The position numbers and the translations under genes are program-made. 64,000 nucleotides of DNA from Lineus longissimus (Eukaryota > Nemertea > Pilidiophora > Heteronemertea > Lineidae), in NCBI RefSeq assembly GCF_910592395.1, contig NC_088310.1, positions 26,615,491 to 26,679,490 on the forward strand. The letters are read 5' to 3'. This document shows, in pieces, positions 52,800 through 64,000 of the stretch. How positions within the stretch are numbered: the first letter of the stretch is position 1; every line of letters begins with the position of its first letter. The notes beneath the pieces were generated by a model that ran no database searches, had not been told where the DNA came from, and was given only the letters and a program-made list of their open reading frames with translations.

Positions 52800-54190
52800 A
52801 CTATCTTGGATCCCGCGTCTTTCACAACCAGTGGTTGGTGTTGCAGGAGGAAATAGTGCCGTTTTGAAACAGGAGGAATGGTCTCTGGTCTTTCATAGCT
52901 TGCGACTGGTGTAGCAAGAAGAATGGTCCCTGTCTTTCACAACCTGTTGCTGGTGTAGCAGAAGGAATACTCTCCAGTCTTGACCAACCATGGCTGGCGT
53001 TGCCGCAGGAATAGCTGCCTGTCTTTCACACATTGTGGCTGGAGTGGCAGGAGGAACACCTATCTTTCACAAGTTGATCCCCTGTCTCACACAACCTGTT
53101 GCTGGTGATGCATGTTGTTTAGTACCTTGTCTCTCACCACTGGCGCATGAAACGACGCCGGTCTTTACAACCTATGACTGCTGCGGCAAGAGGTTCAGTT
53201 CCATGTCCCTCACAGCATGTGGCTTTTGAAGCAAGAGGCATAAACCACAGTCTTTCACAACGTTGGTATAGTCCCTTGCCATGTACAACGAGTGGCTGGT
53301 GTGGAAGGAGGAATGGTCCAGTCTTTTCCAACGTGTATCTAGTGTAACAGGAGGAATAGCCCCCTGTCTTTGACAGCCTGCGGAATGGCCGTGTAGCAAG
53401 AGGAATACACCGTCTTTTCTTTTTGGCAGGTGTAAGCAGGCGGAATATAGTCCTACGTCTTTCACTATTGTGACTCGTGTAGCAGGAGGAATAGTCCCTT
53501 GTCTTTAACAAATTAATTGGTCCCCTATCTCTCACAACCTGTGGTTCAGTTTCCTGTCTTTCACAACCTGTGGCTGGTGTAGCAGGAGGAATAGTCCCCT
53601 GTCTTTTACAACATGTGGCTGGTGTAGCAGGAGGAATAGTCCCTTGTCTTTCACAACTTGTGGCTGGTGTAGCAGGAGAAATAGTCCCTTGTTTTTCACA
53701 ACCTGTGGCTGGTGTAGCAGGAGGAATTGTCCCCTGTCTTTCACAACTTGTGGCTGGTGTAGCAGGAGGAATAGTCTCCTGTCGTTCACAACCTGTGGCT
53801 GGTGTAGCAGGAGGAATAGTCCCCTGACTTTCACAACTTGTGGCTGGCGTAGTAGGAGGAATAGTCCCTTGTCTTTCACAACATGTGGCTGGTGTAGCAG
53901 GAGGTTCAGTTTCCTCTCTTTCACAACCTGTGGTTGTTGAAGCAGGAAGAGTAGGAGTCTTCTGTCGTTCACAACCTGTGGCCGGTGTGGCAGGAGGAAT
54001 AGTCCCCTGTCTTTCACAACATGTGGCTGGTGTAGCAGGAGGTTCAGTTTCCTCTCTTTCACAACCTGTGGTTGTTGAAGCAGGAAGAGTAGGAGTCTTC
54101 TGTCGTTCACAACCTGTGGCCGGTGTAACATGAGGTATAGTCCCTGTCTCTCACAGCCTGCTGCGGAATGGTGTATGTAGTTCCCTGTCT
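52800..54190 (-). repeat. 45-bp minisatellite, block B (reverse), partner of block A
   Basis: The same unit in reverse complement (TTTCACAACCTGTGGCTGGT, then GTAGCAGGAGGAATAGTCC). The left part (52800-53550) is degraded and the right part (53555-54140) well kept. A higher-order unit of three (45+48+45 = 138 bp) is duplicated at 53881 and 54019. Together with block A it forms a large interrupted inverted repeat with a spacer of about 200 bp at 52610-52800. Confidence 0.9.
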
Positions 54191-54229
54191 TTCGCAACTT
54201 TTGGCTGGTGTGGCCTCGGACAACTCATC

Positions 54230-54560
54230 TTAAAGACAGATCAGTTCGAGAGCTCTGCTGGGCACAAGTCTAATGGGGGGAACAATTCTTCTTGGAGACA
54301 GATCAGTGGGGGAGCAACCAATCTTGAAGACAGGCATCAATGCTAGCTATGGGTAATGGTGTATTTGGGGACAACCCGTCTTGAAGACAGATCAGTCAGA
54401 GAGCTCTGCTGGGCACCAGGCTAATAGGGGAACAATCCATCTTGGAGACAAGCAACCGTGCTAGCTCTGGGCGATGGTGTATTAGGGAGCAACCCATCTT
54501 GAAGACAGACATCAGTGCTAGCTGCTGTTGGCGATGGTGTATTTGGGGAGGTGGGATATA
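54230..54560. repeat. Third tandem repeat, about 120-bp unit
   Basis: AACCCRTCTTGAAGACAG with GTGCTAGCTCTGGGCGATGG and GTGTATTWGGG recurs with a period of about 120 bp, in two or more diverged half-units. It adjoins block B. Confidence 0.7.
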
Positions 54561-57500
54561 GGCCGTCTTTCACGCTTGTGACTCGTGTAGCAGGAGGAAT
54601 AGTCCCCGGTCTTTCACATCTTGGTCCAGGCCTCTTCCAGCTGGTTATCAATTCCAAGGTGGCTCATTCAGCAGATTTGCCATCTTTGACCCTGGCCAAC
54701 AGAGTTGCAGTTGTAATAGCAATTTATGTGCGTAGGACGACTGACTTTCCTGGCTCCATGTTGGTAAGAAAAGGATCTCAAATACACAGCTATTTTTATA
54801 TCATGGACCAGTTTTATTTTGGACTGCAAATTACAAAAGATTACATGACAATGAACTTAAGAAAGTGCTGCCACCTGGGGCCCATCACTGACACTCATTC
54901 ATAAACAAGCGCTATGCATTGTCAAGATCATTCCAGATAAGTTCCAGGCGCAGTTAGATATTGCTTCACCTGCAGGCCCTACCAAAACAATGTCCAGGCA
55001 CTTATATCATAAAACAAACATATTTCGATTGCGACAACTTTTATGGGAACATTATCAATGACCTTGAATGATCCTGCCTGTTCTAGTCAAACTCTACACT
55101 CCCCCAAATCCATGGAATGTGACTTTACACACACAGAAAGAATCTAGGGACCATGCAAGAAAAAGTTCTCCCAAAAAGACGTGTACTTGGAAAGACTTCA
55201 ATGAGACAGGATGGAACAACCATTGTGAGGTCAATTTTCTTAATTTGAATGGAAATCCAGCTTTGGATATGCAAACTTTTTTCACACTGACCCCTTGTAG
55301 TGAGTGATAGAGCCAAAGGATGGCATTGTAAGACGCAATCATCACATCATAATTAACAACAGGACGATATAAAGTTCTGACCCTTAAAAAACAAAACTTT
55401 GTGCATCAGATTTAAAACAGCTATGTGATGACTCTCATCATTCATTTCGCCTTCAGCTATATAAATCTAAAATTTCGTAGAATTTAAAAAAGAAAAACAC
55501 AAACATCATTAGATTTTCAAAAACAGTAATTGGTGCCGCACGTTGAAATTAACCCTCGCATGTGAAAATGTCAGAAATACAAGAATGCTGGGCAAAGTTC
55601 CCCTCATAATGATGTTTCAACAGCAGAATAGTCTCACTCTTACTTCCCCACTCACTCAGATGATAACAAATATGTCTCATGTTGATTACATGTTACTCCT
55701 ACATCCAATGAATATCCTGACATATAAATAGGTCTCATGCGATGACTGTTCATCTCGTAAGATCTGACATTTTCATTCACGGAAATGAAACCTCAAGTTC
55801 AATCACATTGAGCTAAATCGTATTCAGCCGTTTAGGCGTAGGCCACCATTTGTCCAGATTTCCTAATGATAGCCAGTGATTACAGCGACATATATATGCA
55901 TTCATAACATCGAAATCAAATATCCATAAAAATTTCGCCAGCATATCCTAACAAATTAACACACTCCCTGCGTTATCGATAGTGAACAATGCAACCTTGT
56001 ATCCAGTGGTTACGCCAGCCTCGTCCCCTTGGCTGTGTCCCATGTCGGGGAGTGAACATCCCTGGAGACCAGGCTAGTGCTCTACACTTTCTCAAGAACA
56101 ATGAACCAACTTGTGGACAAGGTTGATGACATGAACATGATGAAAAATACAGAATGAACATAGAAATTGTATTTACAAACAGAAAATACATAAAGGCTTT
56201 GATTCATATCTGAAAAACAAGGTCTTTATATATTTTTCCTAATAACTCTCTTTCCACCTCTATAAAACCCTGAAGATCAAGATTAGAATTGTCTCTAAGG
56301 TAAACGTCTTGAGATACCCTTTCTTAAGTTCCCAGCAAAGTGTCAAAGAGGTGAAAATATTCTGTCCTAGAACCAACAGTATTATCTAGTTAGACAGTGT
56401 AGAGTGGTATATTTGATATGAAAAACTGGGTGACCACACACTTCAGAACCAGCTTGTCTAATAAATGACTCAGTAGGGTGTTTTCACCAAATCTATGGCA
56501 TCCTACACCATGATTGTTTTTGTCACACCCTTTACATAAGACTTCAGATTCTTCAACTAGATAAAAATAACCTTCTATACTCTCTCAATGAATAAGTCAT
56601 GTTAACAAGCTTCAAACACCCACTCCACCAAGAATTACTCAATAACTATTGTAAGCTGCAATAGAAATCTCTCATGCCTTCCCCCAAAATTCCCTCTTAG
56701 ATAATTTAAATTCAATCTATTGCACAAATGTGTATTGCAGATCAAAACATTTGTCATTAGGTTCTTCCCCCTTTGAGTCAGACAGTTATCCATCCCCCTT
56801 CTTCAGCATCGAACCTTTCTATAAGACGAGTTGTACTTCATGAGCTTTTTACCACAGGACCCAACTTTCAAATACACGTATTTAATTCTGCTGGACATGA
56901 CCTAGCAAGGACTCCCCGAAAATGTGCCAGCAGTTATACACCCAAATCTCACTTAGGTTCTGAATTCGATGTCTATCTGAATAAACCGATCCTAACCAAA
57001 CATAATACCTGGCATTATATTTCGTAGGGCAGCCAAAGTCCCAAGAAGCATTCTGTCAGTCAGTCCAAGCAAAGAGCACCTCTCCGCGCTCCAAGCTTCA
57101 GGGATGCCCACTGATGAGATCAAATTAATTGATTATAGTAGTACATTTACCATATTGCAGGAAAAACATCTTCCAAGATGGTTGTGACTGACAGAATTGG
57201 CTGCCCAGGCAACACGGCAAGGGCTATCCCAGATTACACTGCTTGACACATAAGTTATCAGTCAGTTATAACTATACCAAACTACAAAATGTTCTCAAGA
57301 CTCAAATGATACGTAACTCTTCTTCAGGTTACATAATGCAAAACATGATGTCATAATAACTTTTCAATATACAACAAAATCAGTGAAATTGAATGTCACT
57401 CAAGTCTCCCAAACCACGTCCAAGACAGAATTTCCACCGTTCCTACTCTTTATTTTCATGATCAACACACACTCGAGAAAGAACACACCTAACTTCAACT

Positions 57501-58731
57501 CCTGCTGGTGCATTGAGAAGAACACGAGGCTATGCTTCACTGAACTGGGCAAATATTAAGGTACCGACAAGTGTGTTCGAATATTCATAGCAGATGTGAA
57601 TAACGTTGTACAGATAAGCAGATTAATACAGCAGTAACAGAAGATATTTCAACAATGATACGTCCAAGGACGAAGGGTAACTTGATGAATACTTGCCAGC
57701 CTTATAACCCTCAGCCCCTGTGCCAGGCCCAACCAAAACAGGAATGGTATGTCCAGTACGCAGCAAAGACACACATTCTTGTAAACCTAGGTCCTAGAGC
57801 AACAGTCTATAAAACTGAACACCACACAGGACATATCAACCTGAAGACAGTTCTGATAACTACCTGATACTAGCAATGCATTTGTCTGATTTGTTCCTCT
57901 ATTTTCTTTAGATCTATAAGGCAGCTTCAACATCTAGTCCTTATGTATAGGCATTTATTTCCTAAAAGATTTCCGTCCCTTTAAAAAAACTAAACTTGCA
58001 ACAAGAGGAGAGCAGTAGATACTAGCCTAACATCAAAAGTACATTGAAATATCCATGACAACTTTAAGTTTGCCATCAATCATACCAGGCTGTCATTGCC
58101 ATCTATGTAAAAATAAGACTTTAGTTGTATAATTCAGGCACTTGTAACTATTTCAATCTTGAGATCAGATACTGATGAAGGAAACCACAAGATTTTTAAC
58201 ACGCGCACAAAACTGACGACTGTTTCATGCACCAGACGAGTATCCTCTCTAATCGCATACCAAACAGACGTCCAACCTCGGTACAAATTGACTGGTGACA
58301 TAACCTGTCAGGCACGGGCAGACGCCTCCACACAAACATCCCTGTAACCACTTGATGAAATCAGAACCTGTACTTTCTATGGTAATCAAAATATTGTTTA
58401 CGAGTACACATCATGAGGTCCTGAAAGTTCTTCAATTGTTTGTAAATTCCCCTTTGTTTAAATGTTGCCACAATCCTCCCAAATGTAGACAATGTTCCTT
58501 CATTTAGTGTTAAGAAATGGTGCACTCAAACACGTGAATGCTAGAATCAGTCTTTGTGTACACGAGACTTTCTCCAGTACTCTCGCAAGTTCATATCAAA
58601 GTGCTCCATGTCCATTCCACTTTTTATACTGCCCCATCATTTCCATATGTTTGTCTGCACAGGCATTGAATAAAAATAGATGTGTCTTTGGTTCATGTAG
58701 TCTAGTTTTGTCTATCGTTGAATGAAGAGTG
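54561..58731. other. A/T-rich region, includes hnRNP L 3' UTR
   Basis: About 4.2 kb with no recognised exon. The right part should be the hnRNP L 3' UTR; a minus-strand AATAAA at 57954-57959 would give a UTR of about 775 nt, and others occur further left. Nothing else was identified. Confidence 0.5.
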
Positions 58732-61700
58732 TCACTCTTTGGCTGAGAAACATAACTTGAAGATGTATGGGTTCTTTGCAGCTGAAAGAGACCAAGGAAC
58801 TATTAGTTTTACGGAATGTAAGGCAAAGTTAAGCAACAAGTTAGAAGGAGGTTTGGTGAGGGAAGCACAATGGCAAAGTGGAAGAGCTCCGACTTGTGAT
58901 CATAAGGTTGTGGATTCAAGGCTCGGCCAAGCGTCAACATGCTAACTCTCGGCTGCCCAGATGAACCAGGTTTGACCAGGAGATATGGAAGAGACATCAT
59001 ACCTGTACGGGACCAACAGCAAGCTGACGTTAACTGCTGACTTGATCAATCGCCCAAGTCTAGGAATCTACGATGCTGTCAAAATACTCACTTGAACATG
59101 TGACTTCAGCATGATTTCCTACGATCAATGCCTCAATGGCCTCCTGAGCGCTATCAAACTCCACTAGACCCGTTGAGCTTCGTTCAGCTGTAAAAAAGAG
59201 AAGAGGTTTTCGGTCTTCATGTGACCCCTGTAAACCTTCATTGAAATAACAACTGGTATCACCATCTTGTGATTCTTGTACCGAGCATCCTGCGTGTTCC
59301 ATCACGAAAGCTTTCAATCAAAAATCCTTTGAACAATGCAATGCTATAATTCTATAACACAGAGTTGGAAACTGTAAGGAAGATAAATTCTACCACACTA
59401 AAACTACGAAACTTACGCTTACTTTTTGATGGAAATTGTCGAACTCGTTTTGGTGGTTTCACACCAAATTGTTCGAAGACCTGCAAAAAAACAAAACTTT
59501 TATTTTCGAACTACACTATCAAGTATTAGGAAACTCTAGGTTCTGATAGCAAACAAAAGTTGGAAATTCAAAAACACAGAAAGAAAAGACATCTTGACCT
59601 ACCCTTTTGATATCATCCTCACTCATATTTGGTGGGGCGTTGAAATAATGTAACACCTTGGTCGGCTCATGAATGCGTGAATGAGGTTAAGGAGACATTC
59701 GTGATCATCAGAGAACTTTTTCACCTAGGTGCGGCCAAGGGCTAACTCCTGTCTGCCAGAATCGCTTGTGCCTCGTGAAATCTATGTTCAGAGAAAACCA
59801 GAAATCTTACTTGGGGAAACCAATGCCATACATGCATAGCCTTTCCACTGACTGAGCTTAGTAGCTCCTACTACCAGTTTAAACTAGAAAGGGGTGATAA
59901 GACAAAACTGCAAACCTAGCACCTTATTTGACCAATTCTACATCCAGTTTATGTTTAAGTTCAAAGGATATGATTCTTCTGAGCGGACTCTGGCGTTGTG
60001 AAGCGGTTGTTTTTGCTGCCCATAAAGTCCATGAATGAAGGCGTGCCATCCTGTAGGTCATGGGGGTTGGGCACATCTTGTAGGTAGGCTTGTTTTGATT
60101 TCCTGAAATGGTGACAAGAAGACATTATCATCATTATCATACACAACACTCCTCAGAAGGGACACCCTAATTGTTCTTTCTTCTCCAGTATTCAGTTAAC
60201 TTAAACTTTTATATAGTTGGTCTTCAGGAAGGCGACAGTCAAACATAGCTCTGCTTCTGTTCGATGGTGCAAAGTATTCCTTAACCAGGCTTTTGTTCGA
60301 GCAACATTTACAGATGTCAGAGTCATACAGGGGCCCAGCCCTTACTGATCAGTGGCAAAGGACCTCCTCATTGAATACTCACCCGAGCTGCAACTTGTTG
60401 CCGAAGAAGAAGCAGTTGTTTAGATGGGCGATTACCCGCTCACATGATAACGGATCACCCATCTGGATCATGGCAGAACCTTCCTTGGACTTCAGGAACT
60501 TCGTCTGAAAAGAGAGAGAAATTTCAAGATTTTCAATCCATTTTTTAACTACACTGGGTTAGAACGAACTGAAATCCTGTCAGCTGTTTCTCAGCTTCTG
60601 TGTGAAGGTGGTTAGTCATAAGCGACAGTGTTGACACAGTGGAAGGGCATTTGACTTTAGATTGGAAGATTTGGTACTCACCCTGACAACATTCCCGTAC
60701 AAGCAGAATAGGTTAAACAGTCTGGAGCAGTTTATTTTGTCCATGTTGAGGTTATAGACCATCAAGACGGCCCCTTGTTGGGCCTGGGTGCCAGCAGATA
60801 GAACAGGATCATTTATCATGGATTTCCTGTCTGTGAATCCCTTGCCCATCCCCAGGCCACCTGGACCAGGGAACGTCTGCCCAACGTAGCGCTCCTGGGG
60901 GAAACCAGCATCCTGGAAACAGACAGTTATATAATGATCAATAAAGACAAGGTAAGGACTGAACGGAGAAAGGCAACATGGTCAATTCTATTCAGCCAGT
61001 TCTATGTTCAAAGTCCATTGCTTACCTTCATTGAAGCTACTCTGGTTTAAGTCAAATTCATTGATAGAGACAATACTGTTGAAAGGAGCAGCTAGCTGTT
61101 ATAGAGTTAACTCAGTTTTCATTTGAATGAACCAAGCCTGGCAACACATTGGTTGACCAACTGGCAACACTACTTACACTGTATGGCTCATGGCGGCCAT
61201 ACTCGGCCTCATATTCTGGAGCCCTTCGGAAGGGAGCAGGCTGACCATAGGCCGGTCCCTGTGGATGACGACCAAACCCATTAAACTCCTCATGTGACCT
61301 GTCTCCACCGTGGAAGGAGTGGTGCTGATGTGCCAGGTGGTTTCTACCGGCATCTGAAACAGGTCGAATAAGTCAGGTAACGCCCAAGTAAAGTTCCAAG
61401 CAGTGGCAACTGATCCTGGTTATACTTCGGACTCGAAGTGGTGCCAAGACCCACAGTGACAAATTCAACCGACAATACAGTCACGACTGTCCATTGAGAA
61501 CATCTTCTTTTCTTCTTCTAAACAAAATCCCGATTTTTTGTTCAAAGCTCAACATACCTTTTCCATTCTGTCCTTCTGGTGAATCTATAATAGAAGAAGA
61601 CTTTATTTAATACAAAATGGTTTGACATGAGAGTTTGTAACATTTCATGAATAAGAAAGCAAAGAAGCAAGTCATTAGTTTTGAAATAGAATTGAAATCA

Positions 61701-62088
61701 TGATTGACTTTCCACCATCAGCACTTTCATCAAGACAGAAAAAACACCAAAAAAAAGGTTTTGAAAGAATAAAGTATTATTGAGAAACCAGGTATAATGA
61801 ATTTCAATAGTTTGAAAAGAAAAGACTGGATACATTTTGTAAACACATACAAAGAATTTGCCAAGTTGATGAGATTCCTTCAGAGGAGATCAGGGTTTTT
61901 TTGCAGACACCCAACATCAATGCACACAGCAAACATATGTATAATGGGAGGGGACGAGGACTCCTTGATAAACTGTTGTTAGAAGGGAACAAGGTTAAAG
62001 CGACAGGGATATGTGTTATAAATCTTACTGTAGTGTGGTGCTTCGAGTGCAGGTGGCACTGCATCAGGCATCCCCGCTTCACCACGCG
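58732..62088 (-). CDS. HNRNPL: hnRNP L, 3' ten coding exons (gene continues past the right edge)
   Basis: hnRNP L/LL are nuclear RNA-binding proteins that bind CA-rich RNA and regulate splicing through four RRMs. Exons on the minus strand: 62088-62029, 61584-61558 (27 nt), 61353-61178, 60912-60682, 60504-60383, 60102-59972, 59676-59603, 59480-59423, 59187-59092, 58781-58732. All phases agree; 340 aa follow the first partial codon. The first three encode the Gly/Pro/His-rich linker. RRM3 starts GAVLMVYNLNMDKINCSRLF with NVFCLYGN-type LFCLYGNVVRV. Then come the family block NNRFTTPESAQKN and RRM4 (VLHYFNAPPNMSEDD, ERSSTGLVEF), ending NPYIFKLCFSAKE. RRM1-2 are not in the window. The intron between 59972 and 59676 has U12-type AT-AC signals, described separately. 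Vertebrate L versus LL cannot be distinguished for a single invertebrate gene. Confidence 0.9.
58865..58930 (+). repeat. tRNA-derived SINE candidate in the last hnRNP L intron
   Basis: TGGCAAAGTGG (58871-58881) matches an RNA polymerase III A box and GGATTCAAGGC (58912-58922) a B box, with tRNA-like spacing of about 30 nt. The sequence is not a functional tRNA, as the arms do not pair well. It lies antisense to hnRNP L. Confidence 0.5.
59677..59971 (-). promoter_or_regulatory. U12-type AT-AC intron of hnRNP L
   Basis: Minus-strand intron of 295 nt. The 5' end is ATATCCTTTG (59971-59962), an exact match to the U12 5' splice consensus in its AT form. The branch-point-like TCCTTAAC (59693-59686) matches the U12 branch consensus and ends 9 nt before the terminal AC (59678-59677). 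With these borders exon 59972 joins 59676 as AAG AAT C|GC ATT and reads KNRIHEPTKVLHYFN, aligning with the conserved KNRIQHPSNVLHFFN of hnRNP L. No GT-AG alternative restores the frame. Confidence 0.85.
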
Positions 62089-64000
62089 CTGTAAAGGAAG
62101 GGCAAGGCTTAGCACTGCAGCATCTCGGCCAGTAATGAGCAAAACGTAGTCAGTCAGTCTCAAACTTTAGAAACGACAACCAATAATTCATGGGATGCCC
62201 TTTTTATGACTGAAAGATGCTCCATCTTGCAACATTTGGCAGAGACAATAGCAGATGCTGTAAAGTTATCAAGATACACAAAAATTTTTTGAACATTTTA
62301 TATCGGCAAGTAAATTTGATTACGTTGTTTTGATGTTTACAAAATGTGTAAAATTTGCCTATTTTCCAGACCAGCGCCTCTTGTGGTGGAGCGGCCGGTG
62401 TGTCTGCCTCCACTGATTGTAGGGAACATGACAGACCCCATAAGTCAGCCATTCCGTTCCATCACAAAGATGCTCAATGCACTGATCAGGAAAGAGGAGA
62501 ACTGTTGCCTTCCTTTGCTCCATGATGTAGGGATGAAGGATGCAGTGTTACCAATGTTGACTTCCCTCAGAAGCAGAAACCAATTCATACCCAAGTCTCA
62601 TGAGATTACATTTTGATTGCCAGTGTGTCCACCTGAAGTCTACACAGACTACAGAATGATTTTCTGCTGTTTAAAGCAATTAAACTAATAACAGCTCATC
62701 ATCCAGTGCCTCTTATTTGCAGAAAGATTAGCCGGGCTGATTTTCATGAACTTGGGGAACAGTTTCGTTGGCATGGTTGCAGTAATAAGACAAACATGAT
62801 TAGTCAAATCATCCTGAGCCATCTTGACTATGGGAACGTCTGCTCAATGAATGGAGAGCAGGACGTGGAAGTCATTGATGGATCAACGTGATGAATGATA
62901 AACGCTTTCTCACACTAGGGCTGTTAGAGATTTTGCTATGTCAACATAATTCCACAGGCACTGGACGGACATACATAATCTGATGTACACTAAACTGGTT
63001 CTGAGAGTAAAAAGCCTGTGGAAATAGTAAACCAAAGCAAAAACTCTAGCTAAAACATCCCCAGTGTGTAAAGGCCTTTGGGTTAGGAGGTTAGTGGTTA
63101 CTTTTTACAAGGAGTATATCAAAAGTGTTATATGTTAGTTGGGGTTATTTTCATCAGGAAAAGGGTTCGATTTTAGGCACCATTCTGGTTGGGTATTTTG
63201 GTTTCAATATCATCATCTGACAAATAAAGTAGTCAATGCTGAGACAATGTTTTTTGAGTGCGAGTTTGGGCGGATATGCAGGTGAGGTGTATGTCAAAAT
63301 GGAACCCTGAGAATGGGGACAGGAGAAAACTGTTACCTCTTCTGAAAGATTGGCTGTTCTCAAAACTTTGCCTTGATGGCGTGAGCATCACGCTGCCATC
63401 TTTATCTGCAAATCAGGCGTGCAAGAGATGGAGACGTGAACATAACGTGTACGAATGGTAGGATTTAGAGTGGGACGGCGCTCCTTCAACTATGCTACTT
63501 ATCTGAAACCTCGTGTCTTATACCTGTTTTAGGCAATACTGCATGCATAGCACCAGGATCTTGCTCTCTTTGAGCCAATATTGCATGATTTTCCCAGTGG
63601 TTTTGCCTCATTGGAGACAATATTGCAAATAACTGTGGCATTGGGCTGGGCACATTATCAAAGTAGGACACAATCTTTGTCAGCATGGATCCCCTGTGTG
63701 TGTAGTGCAGTTGTGATATAGTCATGTTGTGATGCCTGTCACTTTGGGAAGGCTGTTGATCTTGTCAGCTTGGTTAAATGAGACAATCTCTCCAAGATGC
63801 ATTCAAGTGCAGGAATAATGAATGGCCAATATTTTACAGCAGATGCAGTATTCCAGGGTTTCGAAATGATAAGGGGATTTCCTGTACGGTTCGCGGTAAT
63901 AACCAAGTAGAAACCTCTCACTCAATGAATGCTTGCAACTTAAACTACAAAGTATTGGAAGCTTTGTTAAATATATGGTAGCTGCAAGTTTATGGTTTTA
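62089..64000. other. hnRNP L intronic sequence to the window edge
   Basis: The acceptor at 62089 shows that an upstream exon exists, and RRM1/RRM2 exons are not found before 64000, so this should be intron. A + strand open stretch at 62344-62616 has no recognisable domain. Confidence 0.55.

Noticed and set aside
53532-54197. 221-codon minus-strand frame of HQPQVVKDRG-type repeats
   Set aside because: By-product of minisatellite block B; overlapping repeats are equally open in other frames.
59060-59091. Read-through end of hnRNP L (tail CSSEYFDSIVDS)
   Set aside because: A good GTGAGT donor at 59091 and an in-phase final exon at 58781-58732 encoding the conserved KLCFS ending show this is intron.
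62344-62616. 90-codon + strand frame inside the hnRNP L intron
   Set aside because: Composition is plausible, but no domain, no partner exon and no splice signals were found; kept only as intron content.

Overview
This is a stretch of nuclear genome from an animal, not a prokaryote. It holds multi-exon genes with GT-AG introns of about 100-1,000 bp, long A/T-rich intergenic DNA, many small hairpin/MITE-like repeats and several minisatellite arrays. The proteins (SRP54, RNPC3, ACP7, KCTD3/SHKBP1, hnRNP L) are generic bilaterian. The intron-rich style and a peptide resembling eclosion hormone suggest a marine invertebrate. I cannot name the phylum from sequence alone.

Layout. 1-2265: repeat-bearing upstream DNA. 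2266-7744 (+): complete SRP54, 13 coding exons, 504 aa. 7745-13755: no gene recognised, several repeats. 13756-14367 (-): small secreted protein with two six-cysteine units, the first spaced like eclosion hormone over five of its six cysteines. 14368-28355: gene-poor, with hairpin elements and a roughly 680-bp terminal-inverted-repeat element. 28356-29194 (-): two phase-compatible putative exons of a cysteine-rich extracellular protein. 31151-33754 (-): RNPC3 (U11/U12-65K) in one uninterrupted coding exon, with an extra third RRM. 34503-39068 (+): ACP7-type purple acid phosphatase, 11 exons, head-to-head with RNPC3. 40938-46444 (+): KCTD3/SHKBP1-type BTB-WD protein, 16 exons. 47501-47628: near-perfect 39-bp hairpin carrying a poly(A) signal. 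47830-48990: about 62-bp satellite with a 185-bp higher-order repeat. 49737-50765 (-): intronless coiled-coil orphan. 52130-54190: 45-bp minisatellite in two opposed blocks (a large inverted repeat), then a third repeat to 54560. 58732-62088 (-): the 3' ten coding exons of an hnRNP L gene that runs off the right end.

Most striking points. (1) RNPC3, a minor-spliceosome protein, has a duplicated C-terminal RRM, and a decayed copy of its own linker lies just upstream of its start codon. (2) About 26 kb away, the hnRNP L gene contains an intron with complete AT-AC U12-type signals, which the minor spliceosome would remove; the protein reads through correctly only if that intron is used. (3) The eclosion-hormone-like two-domain peptide. 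(4) The inverted satellites and fold-back structures between 47.5 and 54.6 kb. SRP54, ACP7, KCTD3 and hnRNP L look like ordinary intact genes, and I see no operon-like or pathway link between neighbours.
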